Assembly: GCF_900108945.1 (NCBI RefSeq) | Contig: NZ_FNYE01000020.1 | Location: 62,001 to 126,000 of the forward strand | From: Paraburkholderia diazotrophica | Lineage (GTDB): Bacteria; Pseudomonadota; Gammaproteobacteria; Burkholderiales; Burkholderiaceae | DNA length: 64,000 nucleotides | Reading direction: 5' to 3' | In this document: piece after piece, positions 1-8,952 of the stretch | How the letters are laid out: each line of letters starts with the position of its first letter | Numbering within the stretch: position 1 is the stretch's first letter | Position numbers and translations under genes: made by a program | The notes under the pieces: generated by a model | What the model was told of the DNA's origin: nothing | What the model saw: the letters and a program-made list of their open reading frames with translations, nothing else | The model's database searches: none

Positions 1-39
1 AATCGCAGTGACAGGCGCCAGGCTTTTGAAGAAACTCAT
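1..39 (-). CDS. 5' end of an unidentified gene running off the left edge
   Basis: An ATG on the minus strand, six bases after a GGAGA ribosome-binding site, opens a frame reading MSFFKSLAPVTAI to the edge. Only 13 codons are visible, so the family cannot be named. The roughly 290 bases between it and lemA on the other strand hold no convincing gene and must carry both divergent promoters. Confidence 0.45.
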   Translation of the reverse strand, partial: MSFFKSLAPVTAI

Positions 40-330
40 GTCGGTCTCCGTAAGCGCGGTTTGACGGGATTCATGCAATTGCTCGCACAAACTGTATTCC
101 CCGCGATGCAGCGCTATTTGACGTGGCTCAACCGCACGATTGAAAGCGGGCGTGCTTTTCAATGCGCGCAGAGTTCCAGTTGTCGCGGCGCACTCAGTGC
201 CATTCGCTTCCCGCTCCCTTGACTTGCGTCAATCGGTTATCAGCCACCGCCGATAGCATGAAATAGCTGTCGTGTGCCATCCGGCACCGTCAATAGGCGA
301 AGGCGTATACCAGGGCGAAGGAGATTTCGC

Positions 331-993
331 ATGAGCAACGTACGGATATGCGCTATCGGTGAACGGGGACCGGTGTGGGTTCTAGCGAACGTCGTCCTCG
401 TTGCCATGGCGTTCCTGCTCACCGGGTGCGGCTACAACGCCATCCAGACTGAAGACGAACAGGTCAAGGCAAGCTGGTCGGAGGTTTTGAACCAGTACCA
501 GCGCCGCGCTGACCTCGTGCCTAATCTCGTCAACACAGTGAAGGGGTACGCCAATCAGGAGAAGGAAGTTCTGACGAAGGTGACTGAGGCTCGCGCCCAG
601 GTCGGCTCTATCCGGACCACTCCGGAGCTACTGTCCGACCCTCAGGCGTTTGCGCGATTCGAATCGGCTCAGGGCCAGCTCACATCGTCGCTCTCCCGTT
701 TGCTGGTGGTGTCGGAAAACTACCCGCAACTCAAGTCCGACGCGAATTTCAGGGATTTGCAGGCCCAGCTTGAAGGAACAGAGAACCGGATTGCGGTCGC
801 ACGGACCCGCTATATCAGGGCCGTGCAGCAGTACAACTCCACCGTCAGGTCATTCCCGAACAACCTGACGGCAAAGGCGTTCGGCTATCAGGATAAGCCG
901 AACTTTTCCGTTGCAAATGAAGCTGAGATTTCAAGGCCGCCACGTGTCGAATTCGGGGCGACGCCGGCATCGGCGGGTGGGGCGAACAATTGA
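331..993 (+). CDS. lemA: LemA family lipoprotein
   Basis: LemA proteins are small membrane-anchored, mostly helical proteins facing the periplasm; their biochemical role is poorly defined. The 220-residue product has an N-terminal hydrophobic segment ending in a lipobox-like LLTGC. It continues with the family hallmark YNAIQ, then DEQVKASWSEVLNQYQRRADLVPNL and the KGYANQEKEVLTKVTEARA block (segments seen in order). The ATG at 331 is chosen over an in-frame start at 274 because it follows a GAAGGAG ribosome-binding site and places the signal peptide properly. The gene overlaps the next one by four bases (TTGA), and lemA followed by TPM-domain genes is a common pairing, so the three form an operon. 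Confidence 0.93.
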   Translation: MSNVRICAIGERGPVWVLANVVLVAMAFLLTGCGYNAIQTEDEQVKASWSEVLNQYQRRADLVPNLVNTVKGYANQEKEVLTKVTEARAQVGSIRTTPELLSDPQAFARFESAQGQLTSSLSRLLVVSENYPQLKSDANFRDLQAQLEGTENRIAVARTRYIRAVQQYNSTVRSFPNNLTAKAFGYQDKPNFSVANEAEISRPPRVEFGATPASAGGANN

Positions 994-1847
994 CCTTCGT
1001 TCGCATACTGTTCGTGTTGCTCGCTGCTGCTTTTGCCTGCACCGGAGCCGACGTACGTGCCGAAGTACCCATCCCGTCGCTGACTGCCCGCGTTACGGAC
1101 GAGACGGACACTCTGACAAGCGACCAGCGCTCTGCACTCGAGCAAACGCTCAAAGACTTTGAGGCCCGTAAGGGAACCCAGATTTCAGTTCTCATCGTCC
1201 CAACCACGCAGCCCGAGACAATCGAGCAGTATTCAATGCGTGTGGTTGAGCAATGGAAGCTCGGGCGGCAAAAGGTTGATGACGGCGCGTTGCTGATTGT
1301 CGCTAAGAACGACCGCTCGCTGCGCATCGAGGTGGGATACGGCCTTGAAGGTCCGCTGAACGATGCGACCAGCAGCCGGATTATCCGTGAGGTGATTGTT
1401 CCCAGGTTCAAGCAGGGCGACTTCTACGGCGGCATCGCCGCCGGCGTTGACAGCATTATCCGTGTCGTCAATGGCGAACCGTTACCAGAACCGGCACCAC
1501 GTCACGGTGAGTCCGAGGGTATTCGACGGCTACTGCCGGTATTGTTCGTGATGGCAGTCGTCGCTGGTGGCTTGCTGCGCGCCTTGCTCGGCCGGTTGCC
1601 CGGCGCCGTTGTGACGGGCGGTATTATCGGCGTGCTCGCGTGGGTTCTTTCCGGCGCAATCGTCGTCGCCGTCGTTACCGGAGCAATTGCACTCATATTG
1701 ACGCTTGTCGGCAGCGGCATGGGTGCCTCCGTTGGCGGGCGGTACATTGGTGGCGGGTCAGGCGGGTTCGGCAGTCGCTCAAACCGCGATATTTTCAGAG
1801 GCGGTGGCGGCGGCTTTGGCGGTGGTGGCGCGTCCGGAAGGTGGTAA
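990..1847 (+). CDS. TPM-domain (YgcG-like) membrane protein
   Basis: TPM_phosphatase/YgcG family protein of 285 residues. The TTG start overlaps the lemA stop (TTGA), implying translational coupling. An N-terminal signal peptide of about 24 residues ends near VRAE. The TPM domain follows (about residues 30-155), with the typical VTDETDTLTSDQRSALE opening and VGYGLEGPLNDATSSRII block. Two or three hydrophobic helices come next (about 175-240). The C-terminal tail is extremely Gly/Ser-rich with GGGGFGGGGASGRW, as in YgcG. The domain is expected in the periplasm with the helices in the inner membrane. Precise function is unknown for the family. Confidence 0.9.
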   Translation: MTFVRILFVLLAAAFACTGADVRAEVPIPSLTARVTDETDTLTSDQRSALEQTLKDFEARKGTQISVLIVPTTQPETIEQYSMRVVEQWKLGRQKVDDGALLIVAKNDRSLRIEVGYGLEGPLNDATSSRIIREVIVPRFKQGDFYGGIAAGVDSIIRVVNGEPLPEPAPRHGESEGIRRLLPVLFVMAVVAGGLLRALLGRLPGAVVTGGIIGVLAWVLSGAIVVAVVTGAIALILTLVGSGMGASVGGRYIGGGSGGFGSRSNRDIFRGGGGGFGGGGASGRW

Positions 1848-1850
1848 ACC

Positions 1851-2348
1851 GTGGACCTGAAACGTATCGTCCGGCATCTTATGATGACGCATTGGCGGGT
1901 CAAGGTGGCGTTTCCACAGCGCACCCTGTCGGTCATCGAGATAGCCATTCATGAAAGTCATAAAGCCCACGTCGGCCAGGTGCGGTTCGTCGTCGAGGGC
2001 GCGTTGCATAGTGCCGCTCTTTTTGATGGATTGACTGCACGCGAACGGGCGATAGACGCGTTTTCCCAGCTTCGGGTCTGGGACACTGAAGACAACAATG
2101 GCGTTCTCATTTACCTCCTGCTGGCAGACCGCGATGTTGAAATCGTTGCGGACAGAGGGATTCATTCGCGGGTTTCGGGTGATGAATGGGAAGCTGTCTG
2201 CCGAATGATGGAGTTGGAGTTTCAGTGCGCTAAATACGAGTCGGGTGCCGTACGAGGTATTGAGCAGGTTACCGCACTGCTCAAGAAACACTTCCCGGCG
2301 CATAGGCCACCACGAGAAGAACTGCCGAGTTCTCCTATCGTGATGTAG
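1851..2348 (+). CDS. TPM-domain protein, soluble paralogue
   Basis: A 165-residue protein starting at GTG, three bases after the previous stop. It matches the second TPM-family type often found third in lemA operons. It has no signal peptide or membrane helix. The core shows ARERAIDAFSQLRVWDTEDNNGVLIY followed by LLADRDVEIVADRGI (two adjacent segments), the usual TPM signature. It probably works with the two upstream gene products at the cytoplasmic face, but no enzymatic residue set can be assigned. The stop is followed by about 200 bases of non-coding sequence before the IS remnant. Confidence 0.85.
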   Translation: MDLKRIVRHLMMTHWRVKVAFPQRTLSVIEIAIHESHKAHVGQVRFVVEGALHSAALFDGLTARERAIDAFSQLRVWDTEDNNGVLIYLLLADRDVEIVADRGIHSRVSGDEWEAVCRMMELEFQCAKYESGAVRGIEQVTALLKKHFPAHRPPREELPSSPIVM

Positions 2349-2555
2349 GTCAGCCACTCCATCCTTTGCCAGATTCGGTTCACTGGTACATCCCTCCTTC
2401 CAGGGAAATGCGCGCCAGTTCGCGCAGCGCTCTGCGCGCAATTCTATTCCGTTTGCGGCTATTGAAAGAGCAAGCAACGACGATCCTGGTCGCCTGACAG
2501 CAATACATTCAACGTCTGCAACGATGCGACGTTCGACAAGACAGCCCGGCGAACA

Positions 2556-3119
2556 TCATGTGCGCGGCGCCTTACCGGGGAACGCGGCGCGGATTTTGAG
2601 GAAGAAGTACTCCTCGTCGCGGTATCCGTAAGCACGGCGCCGCTATTGCGATTCAACGACGCTGGCGTTGAGTGGATGGCGACAGCGCGCCAGGATTCCA
2701 TGCCAGTAGCCTTGCAGGCGCCGGGCAAACAGCTGCAGGGCCGCTATCCCGCTTTGCCGGGCCTGTTAGATCCATTGCTCCCAGGCCTTTTGCGCCCATG
2801 CCGGTTTGCGATAGAACCAGAGCCGCTTCAGTTCGTCGCGCAGCACGTAGACGCATAACAACGGCTGGTTGGCGGCCAGCAGTTCCTTCAGATGCACCGA
2901 CTGTTCGGGCCCGAGGTTGTGGCGGTTGCGCAGCAGCAGCCAGCGGCTGGACTTCAGGACCTTGCGCGCGGGCCGGTCATGGCGAAGCTGGTTGGCCTGA
3001 TCGACCCGCACCCGGTCAATGACTTCACGCCCGTATTTGGCCACCACATGGAACAGTTCGTAGACGATCTCGGCCTGCGGACACTGCGCCTTGATCTCCA
3101 GCTCGTAGGCGGTGGTCAC
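2556..3119 (-). pseudogene. ISL3-family transposase remnant
   Basis: Read on the minus strand from about 3119, the frame shows the C-terminal half of an ISL3-type DDE transposase: AEIVYELFHVVAKYGREV, then KSSRWLLLRNR, and finally RRAYGYRDEEYFFLKIRAAF. An in-frame TAA follows KAWEQWI (about 2766). A TAG comes directly after VVESQ (about 2643), where the expected INNTIKVIK-type stretch is missing. The N-terminal half is absent. No terminal inverted repeats are recognisable. This is a dead insertion-sequence fragment whose 5' side abuts the truncated LysR gene. Confidence 0.85.
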
Positions 3120-3742
3120 ACCGCGCCCTCCTCCTCGCCGCCCTGTGAAATCGCAACAAGCGGATACGTCAGCAGATCGTCGCGTGTGATCGGCCGGTCG
3201 GCGATCGGATGGTCGCGATGAAGCAGAACGACGTCCGTCTGCTCCCAAAGCTTCGCCGAGCGAAAGCGTGACGGGACATCGGCGAATATGCCGACCGCGA
3301 TATCGATCTTGCCGACGTCGATCTGTCCCGCGAGATCGAGCCGCGTCGACGGCCGCACGACCAGGTCCACCAGCGGCGCATCGGCGCGCAGGCGTTGACT
3401 GAGCCGTCCCAGTACGAGCGATGTGATGTAGTCGTTCGCGGCCACGACGAACTTGCGCCGCGCGACACTCGGGTCGAACGCATCCACGCCCAGCGCGGCC
3501 CTGATTTGCGCAAGCGCCCCTCGCACCTGCACCGCCATGCCGATTGCGCGCACGGTCGGCTCCATGCCCCTTCCTGTGCGCACGAACAGGTCATCGCCGA
3601 GCACATCGCGCATCCGCGCCAACGCGTGACTGATCGCCGACTGACTGAGGTTCAGACGCTTGCCCGCGAGCGCCAGATTGCGGTCTTCGAATATCGCGTC
3701 GAACACGCGCAACAGGTTGAGGTCGATGCGGTCTGCTGACAT
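3116..3742 (-). pseudogene. LysR-family regulator truncated by IS remnant
   Basis: LysR-type regulator of the NodD/SyrM-like subgroup, with the winged-helix domain (LNLLRVFDAIFEDRNLALAG, then LSQSAISHALARMRDVLGDD) and the first part of the effector domain. A normal protein is about 300 residues; this one stops at 208, just after ISQGGEEEGAV, where the ISL3 transposase sequence begins on the same strand. The DNA-binding half is intact, so a truncated protein could still bind DNA, but inducer control must be lost. It lies four bases downstream of the gamma-glutamyl hydrolase gene, so it was probably the last gene of that operon. Confidence 0.85.
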
Positions 3743-3745
3743 GAT

Positions 3746-4528
3746 CTAACTCTCGTGATGAGCGGCTGCGCGTAGCGCGGCGTAACGGCGGCAGCTTGCG
3801 CCGAATGCTTCGAAGAGCGCGCGTGATAGCGCATCGCTTTCCATCATCGCTTCCGGATGCCACTGCACACCCAGCGCGAAGTCGTGGCCGCTCAGGCGAT
3901 ACGCCTCGATCAGCCCGTCAGAGGCGCGCGCCTCGATAGTCAGCGATGGCGCGAGCGCCGCCACGCCCTGCCGATGCAGCGAATTCACGCGCACGCGGTG
4001 CCCTCCCGCGAGCGAGGACAATGTGCCCGTCGCGATGAGCTCGACGTCGTGCCGGTATCGATAGCGAGTGTGCAGGTCTTCATCGATATCTTCGAGATGG
4101 TCTGCGGAGTGCCCTGACGCATGGATATCGGCGTGCAACGTGCCGCCGAAGGCCACGTTCATTTCCTGGAAGCCCCTGCATATCGCGAGAAAGGGCATGC
4201 CGCACGCGGCTGCGCCGCGCATCAGTTCCAGCGCGACGTGATCGCGGTCGGGATCGACGAGCATGCCGGCATCGACAGGTCCGCCGTAGCGCTTCGCCTC
4301 GACATTCGATGCGCCGCCCGGAAACAGCAAACCGCTCACGCCGTCGAGATACCCTTCGATCGAATCGATGTCTTGAGAGGCGGGAATCAGAACGGGGCTC
4401 ACGCACGAGCCTGCCATCAACGCGCGGACATAGCTGTGCTTCGCGCTATGCAGATCGTGCTCGCCGACGAAAAAGCGGTCGCATACGACGCCCACCAGCG
4501 GCCGGTTTCGATTGGCGTCGTGCATCAT
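3746..4528 (-). CDS. gamma-glutamyl-gamma-aminobutyrate hydrolase family protein (PuuD-like)
   Basis: Class I glutamine-amidotransferase-like hydrolase of 260 residues; the family cleaves the gamma-glutamyl amide bond in the cytoplasm. The nucleophile elbow is visible at FLAICRGFQEMNVAFGG (Cys117), and His224 and Glu226 lie in QWHPEA, completing the triad. The ATG overlaps the stop of the FAD reductase gene (ATGA). Together with the glutamine-synthetase-like ligase two genes upstream, it suggests that an amine is first gamma-glutamylated, then oxidised, then released by this enzyme, as in putrescine (Puu), isopropylamine (Ipu) and aniline pathways. The family call is firm; the substrate is not known. 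Confidence 0.9.
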   Translation of the reverse strand: MMHDANRNRPLVGVVCDRFFVGEHDLHSAKHSYVRALMAGSCVSPVLIPASQDIDSIEGYLDGVSGLLFPGGASNVEAKRYGGPVDAGMLVDPDRDHVALELMRGAAACGMPFLAICRGFQEMNVAFGGTLHADIHASGHSADHLEDIDEDLHTRYRYRHDVELIATGTLSSLAGGHRVRVNSLHRQGVAALAPSLTIEARASDGLIEAYRLSGHDFALGVQWHPEAMMESDALSRALFEAFGASCRRYAALRAAAHHES

Positions 4529-5781
4529 GCCGCTCCTTGCGTGACGCGTGGTTCGCCGCTTGCGAGCGTCTTCAGATCGAATTGCGGATCGCCGGCCTGC
4601 GTCAGTGAGAGCTGCGCGCCGTTTGCGAGCAGCTTGCGAGCCAGCATGTGATCCTGTGGCCTATTGATGCTATCGACTGCGATGAGTGCTTCGCCGCGAA
4701 AATAAAAGAGCGAGAACCGATTGTCTTCAACAGCGCCGCGCACGGCGAAGTCGGTGAAGCCTGCGTTCACGCCCGCCATTTGCAGCTTCAGATCGTATTG
4801 ATCCGACCAGAACCACGGCAGCGCACGATACGGCTCGGCGCGCCCGACCACGCAAGCGGCTGCCGTTCTGGCCATATCGTTTGCGTTCTGCACCGACTCG
4901 ATGCGGCGTGCCGGCGAACCGGCAGGGGCCCAATGAGGCACGAACGACACGCAATCGCCCGCGGCCACGATCGCCGGGTCGCTGGTGCGCGCATGCGTAT
5001 CCACGACGATGCCGCCTGCGACCTTCAATCCGCATTCCGCCGCGAGTTCCGTGTTCGGGATCACGCCAATGCCCACGACAACGAGATCGCAGAGCAGACG
5101 CGTTCCATCGTCGAGCTCGACGGAAACCACATCGTAGGTGTCGTGCAGCTTCACCACCTTGCGTCCGAATACGAACGAGACGCCATGCGCGGCGTGCGCG
5201 CGCTGCATGAAGGCGGACATCCACGGCGACGCGACACGCGCGAGCAGACGCGGCTCGGTCTCGACAACAGTGACTTCCAACCCGCTCTGACGCAACGACG
5301 CTGCCGCTTCGAGCCCGATGTAGCCGCCGCCGATCACGACGGCACGCCGCGCCGTACGCGCGGACTCGGCGAGCCGTCTTGCATCGCGCAGATCGCGAAG
5401 ATAGTGAACGGCATCGTGCGACGCGCCGTGGCAATCGAGCTTGCGCACGCGCGCGCCCGTCGCCAGCGCGAGATGATCGTACGCGACGCAGGTGCCGTCG
5501 TGCAGTTCGACTGCTTTTCTCTCGCGATCGATGCGCATCGCGCGCGTCGACGGCCTCCATTGAATGCGCTCTTCTTCGAAGAACGCCTGCGAACGCAGCG
5601 GCAGGCGCTCCTCCGCAAAGCTGCCCGTGAGAAATCCCTTCGACAGCGGCGGACGTTGATACGGCGCGTCGGGCTCATCGCCGAGCAGCACGATATCGCC
5701 GTCGAATCCGAGTTCCCGCGCGGACGCCGCGAGTTGCACGCCCGCATACGACGCGCCGACGACCACCAGCGTACGTTTCAT
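4525..5781 (-). CDS. FAD-dependent ferredoxin reductase of a Rieske oxygenase system
   Basis: Pyridine-nucleotide-disulfide oxidoreductase family, ferredoxin-NAD(P)+ reductase type (AlkT/BphA4-like), 418 residues. It has an N-terminal FAD-binding VVVGASYAGVQLA, the YDHLALATGAR segment, a second Rossmann motif VVIGGGYIGLEAAA for NAD(P)H, and VAAGDCV near residue 275. The start at 5781 (MKRTLVV) is chosen because it lies four bases after the ferredoxin stop and places the FAD motif at the N-terminus; a longer upstream reading overlaps the ferredoxin gene. It should transfer electrons from NAD(P)H through the adjacent ferredoxin to the Rieske oxygenase. Confidence 0.92.
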   Translation of the reverse strand: MKRTLVVVGASYAGVQLAASARELGFDGDIVLLGDEPDAPYQRPPLSKGFLTGSFAEERLPLRSQAFFEEERIQWRPSTRAMRIDRERKAVELHDGTCVAYDHLALATGARVRKLDCHGASHDAVHYLRDLRDARRLAESARTARRAVVIGGGYIGLEAAASLRQSGLEVTVVETEPRLLARVASPWMSAFMQRAHAAHGVSFVFGRKVVKLHDTYDVVSVELDDGTRLLCDLVVVGIGVIPNTELAAECGLKVAGGIVVDTHARTSDPAIVAAGDCVSFVPHWAPAGSPARRIESVQNANDMARTAAACVVGRAEPYRALPWFWSDQYDLKLQMAGVNAGFTDFAVRGAVEDNRFSLFYFRGEALIAVDSINRPQDHMLARKLLANGAQLSLTQAGDPQFDLKTLASGEPRVTQGAA

Positions 5782-5785
5782 GATG

Positions 5786-6109
5786 TCAGCCCTGCTTCGG
5801 CGGAATCTGCACGACGAGGCCGTGCATCGCGGGCATGACGACAAGCTGGCAACTCAGCCGGCTCTCGGGACGACGTTCGGCGGCCACGCCATCGAGCAAT
5901 TCCAGCTCTGAGTCGTCGGGCGATGGAATCTCCGCAGCGGACGACGCATCGACATAGACATGGCACGTCGCGCACGACAGGCAGCCGCCGCACTCGGCGT
6001 CGATGCCGCGCACGTTGTTGTGTATCGCGGCTTCCATCACGCTGGTGCCGGCGGGCACATCGATTTCTCTGCGCTCGCCGTCGCGCAGAATGTAGGTGAC
6101 GATAGGCAT
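5786..6109 (-). CDS. [2Fe-2S] ferredoxin, adrenodoxin/putidaredoxin type
   Basis: A 107-residue plant/vertebrate-type ferredoxin. The cluster ligands are Cys40, Cys46, Cys49 (ECGGCLSCATCHVYV) and Cys87 (SRLSCQLVV). An extra Cys43 lies inside the loop. The IPSPDDSELELLD helix and the C-terminal VQIPPKQG are typical of P450/Rieske-coupled ferredoxins. It is the electron carrier between the downstream FAD reductase and the upstream Rieske oxygenase in the same operon. Confidence 0.93.
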   Translation of the reverse strand: MPIVTYILRDGERREIDVPAGTSVMEAAIHNNVRGIDAECGGCLSCATCHVYVDASSAAEIPSPDDSELELLDGVAAERRPESRLSCQLVVMPAMHGLVVQIPPKQG

Positions 6110-6136
6110 GGCTTCTCTCCTTCGATGGAAACACCA

Positions 6137-7576
6137 TCAGAACGTTTCGAAATACTCCCGGTGTTCCCACTCGGTGACTTCCAGGTTGAAGCGATCGATC
6201 TCCGCTTCCTTGAGCTTGCAGAAGTAGTCGATAAACGCGCTGCCACAGCCTTCGCGCAGACATTCGTCGCCGCGCAGCGCGGCGATTGCGTCGCCCAGCG
6301 TGCGAGGCAGTGCATCGGCTTGCGTTTCGTACGGCGTGTCGGCCGATGGAGGAAGCGCGAGCTTGCGCCGCAGACCGTCGAGTCCCGATAGCACCTGCGA
6401 GCCGAAGTACAGATACGGATTGGCAGTCGGTTCACCGACGCGGTTCTCGATGCGCGTCGCGGGATCGTTCGCGCCGCCTAGCACGCGCAGCATCACGCCG
6501 CGGTTGTCGCGTCCCCAGTTCGCGCGGTCCGGCGCGTTCGAGTACGGCCGGTAGCGCCGGTAGCCGTTGATGGTCGGCGTCGACAACGCAGTCGCGCCCT
6601 GCGCGTGAGCAAGCAGACCCGCGAGATAGTGCTGGCCGCTTGCCGAAAGTGGCGCCGTGTCGTCGTCGCCGGGCATGAATGCATTCTTTCCATCGGCCAT
6701 GCGCACGAGCGATTGATGCAGATGCCATCCGCTCGACACCACATTCGGAATCCGCGGACGACACATGAACGTCGCGTGATAGCCGTTGCGCTGACAGATC
6801 TGCTTGACGGCGCTGCGGAACAGAACCATGTCGTCGGCGCTCCGAACGCCCTTCGTCGGCGCGAACGTAAACTCGAACTGGCTCGGCCCATATTCGACTT
6901 CGAGCGAGCGCACAGGCAACCCGAGTCCTTCGATGCCAAGCCGCAGCATCTCCATTACTTCATCGACGGCGTCATAGCGCAGCTCCGTCAGATACTGATA
7001 GCCGTGCGATAACAGTTCGATGTCGGGCGGCACGCCTGGTTGTCCGGCGTGCTCGGGCTTCATGTTCGGACTGGCGACCTTGAAGACATGGAACTCGACT
7101 TCGAGTCCGGAGCAGAACTCGAAGCCATGATTGCCGAGTTGCTCCAGCGCGCGTCGGAACAGATGCCGCGTGCCGAACGGCACCGGCCTGCCATTGTTGA
7201 AGTAGACATCGCACAGTACCCAGCCGGTATGCGGCGCCCACGGCAATACGCGGAAGGTTTCGGGGTCCGCGATCATCATGGTGTCGCAGGCCCCTTGCAT
7301 TTCGGGCATGTCGAAGCCGCCGCCCGTCGTGTACACAGGAAACACGGTGCGATGCGACGTATCTTTGGCAAGCAGCGTGGTAGTGAGCGTTACGCCGCTC
7401 CTGAACGCCTTGATCGCTTCATCAACGACGAGCGTCTTGCCGCGCAGCACTCCATGCTGATCGGGAAACGAAAAACGAACGACCTGAACGTCGCGCTTCT
7501 TGAGGCGTTCCAGCAACTCGGCGTAGGCAGCGTGCTGGTCGTCCGTCCATAAGCCGTGGGTTTCTACGAATGACAT
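6137..7576 (-). CDS. glutamine-synthetase-family gamma-glutamyl-amide ligase
   Basis: Type III/GlnA-like ligase of 479 residues, of the kind that joins glutamate to an amine (PuuA, IpuC, aniline AtdA1/TdnQ) and not to ammonia. Visible family signatures are FSFPDQHGVLRGKTL (N-terminal beta-grasp), GLEVEFHVF (metal-binding Glu cluster), EYGPSQFEFTF, the SGWHLHQSL ATP/glutamate loop, NGYRRYRP, and ENRVGEPTANPYLY near the C-terminus. The ATG at 7576 is taken because the frame upstream overlaps the Rieske gene and shows no homology. Its place between an oxygenase and a PuuD-like hydrolase argues for amine catabolism through a glutamylated intermediate; which amine is unknown. Confidence 0.9.
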   Translation of the reverse strand: MSFVETHGLWTDDQHAAYAELLERLKKRDVQVVRFSFPDQHGVLRGKTLVVDEAIKAFRSGVTLTTTLLAKDTSHRTVFPVYTTGGGFDMPEMQGACDTMMIADPETFRVLPWAPHTGWVLCDVYFNNGRPVPFGTRHLFRRALEQLGNHGFEFCSGLEVEFHVFKVASPNMKPEHAGQPGVPPDIELLSHGYQYLTELRYDAVDEVMEMLRLGIEGLGLPVRSLEVEYGPSQFEFTFAPTKGVRSADDMVLFRSAVKQICQRNGYHATFMCRPRIPNVVSSGWHLHQSLVRMADGKNAFMPGDDDTAPLSASGQHYLAGLLAHAQGATALSTPTINGYRRYRPYSNAPDRANWGRDNRGVMLRVLGGANDPATRIENRVGEPTANPYLYFGSQVLSGLDGLRRKLALPPSADTPYETQADALPRTLGDAIAALRGDECLREGCGSAFIDYFCKLKEAEIDRFNLEVTEWEHREYFETF

Positions 7577-7635
7577 GTCGATTCGCGCGGCGCCTGGGCG
7601 CCCACGCGCTCCATTGTGGTTTGCAGGATGCGGGT

Positions 7636-8952
7636 TCAAGCCTTGGGCGCGGGCCAACGAGCAGCGTTGCGGCGCTTCAGGTCGGACTCCTTCCAGTACT
7701 CGTCCCAACCTTGCGCCGGTCCAATGCCGTCGATCGACGCGGGCCCCGTCAGGTGCGCGGCCTCGTGTTCGTCCAGCATCATCAGCGTCTTCTCGCCCGC
7801 TTGCGTCTTCTCGATCGCGTCCACCAGCAGACGGCGGTACGCGATGATCCCCTTGTCGGTCGTGCCCAGATGCTCGCGCGTGCGGTCCTGAATCGGGCCT
7901 TGCGATTCGACGGCCCACTGGTCGTGCACGTTGATGTCGAAGCCCATTCCCGTGTAGGTCTGGGTCAACTGCTCCTTCGAATCGAAACCGTAGTGGTTAC
8001 GCTTGTTCTTTCGTGATGTGTAGTCGGGCAGTTCATAAAGTTCGAGACGTTGCGCGCGCATCTGCTCCTTGTTGGTTGGCGCACCGAAGCTCGTAAATAT
8101 CGCGTACCAATAGCAGTTCTCGTCGTCGACGGGCACGTGCCACTGTGTGATCGTCATCTCCGAGTTCATCGGAATCACGAAGGCCTGCGGGAATACGACG
8201 TTGGTCACGCGCACGTGCGTCTGCGTGTCGTCGAGCGGGCGCTTCGCGATAAGACGCAATCCATAGTCGGCGGGACTCACGAGAATTTCCGGCGATTCGT
8301 ATTCACGCAGCACCTTCGTGATCGGCATGTCCGAGTCCGCCGACGCACCGCGAAACTGCTTGCCATAGCTTTCGCTCACGTCTTCGTCCTCAAAGAACCG
8401 ATGCAGAAATGACGCGTGCGCCGGATCGATACCGACTTCGAGCGCCTGCAGCCAGTTGCATTCGAACAGGCCCTTGAACGCGAACGTGTATTCGCCCGGT
8501 GCAGCGAAGCAGTCGAAATTCGGGAAGGCGGGCGGCTCGCCGTTGCCGATATAGGCGAACAGGATGCCGCTGCGATCCACGACCGGGTACGCGCTCTGAC
8601 GGACCATCTTGCACAGCGTGCTGCCGACGGGCTCGCCGGGGGTCGACAGGCAGGCTCCGTTGGCGTCGAAGAGCCAGCCGTGGAATGCGCAGCGCAGACC
8701 GCCTGCTTCGAGCCGTCCTGCTGCGAGGTCGGCGCCACGGTGCGGGCAGTCGCGGTCCAGCATGCCGTAGCGGCCCCGTTCGTCCTTGAACACGACGAAG
8801 TCTTGCCCCATCAGCCGCACGGCTTTCACGGGACGCTCGGCGGGCAGTTCCTCGACCAGCGCTACCGGCTGCCAGTAATTGCGCAGCAACCGGCCGGCTG
8901 GCGTGCCTTGGCCGACGCGCGTGATCGTCTCGTTTTGCTGCGAACTCATCAT
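7636..8952 (-). CDS. Rieske non-heme iron oxygenase, alpha subunit
   Basis: Aromatic-ring-hydroxylating dioxygenase alpha subunit of the phthalate 4,5-dioxygenase/O-demethylase type, 438 residues. The Rieske centre is Cys69-Pro-His71 (DCPHRGADL) and Cys88-Ala-Phe-His91 (CAFHGWLFD). The mononuclear iron site is Asp176-Pro-Ala-His179-x4-His184 (GIDPAHASFLHRFF). No beta subunit gene is present, consistent with an alpha-only oligomer. The start pair ATGATG at 8952/8949 follows a GGAGA site; long upstream readings run into the control region. It is the first gene of the five-gene operon and the likely hydroxylating step on the glutamylated substrate. Confidence 0.93.
   Translation of the reverse strand: MMSSQQNETITRVGQGTPAGRLLRNYWQPVALVEELPAERPVKAVRLMGQDFVVFKDERGRYGMLDRDCPHRGADLAAGRLEAGGLRCAFHGWLFDANGACLSTPGEPVGSTLCKMVRQSAYPVVDRSGILFAYIGNGEPPAFPNFDCFAAPGEYTFAFKGLFECNWLQALEVGIDPAHASFLHRFFEDEDVSESYGKQFRGASADSDMPITKVLREYESPEILVSPADYGLRLIAKRPLDDTQTHVRVTNVVFPQAFVIPMNSEMTITQWHVPVDDENCYWYAIFTSFGAPTNKEQMRAQRLELYELPDYTSRKNKRNHYGFDSKEQLTQTYTGMGFDINVHDQWAVESQGPIQDRTREHLGTTDKGIIAYRRLLVDAIEKTQAGEKTLMMLDEHEAAHLTGPASIDGIGPAQGWDEYWKESDLKRRNAARWPAPKA

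Noticed and set aside
274..330. Longer N-terminus for LemA
   Set aside because: The extra 19 residues are arginine-rich, precede a good ribosome-binding site and would bury the signal peptide.
4648..5838. A 396-codon plus-strand open frame
   Set aside because: It is antisense to the FAD reductase gene, whose FAD and NAD motifs are clear on the minus strand.
7577..7918. N-terminal extension of the GS-like ligase
   Set aside because: The frame overlaps the end of the Rieske gene, has no homology and reads as antisense-type sequence; ATG 7576 gives the family start.
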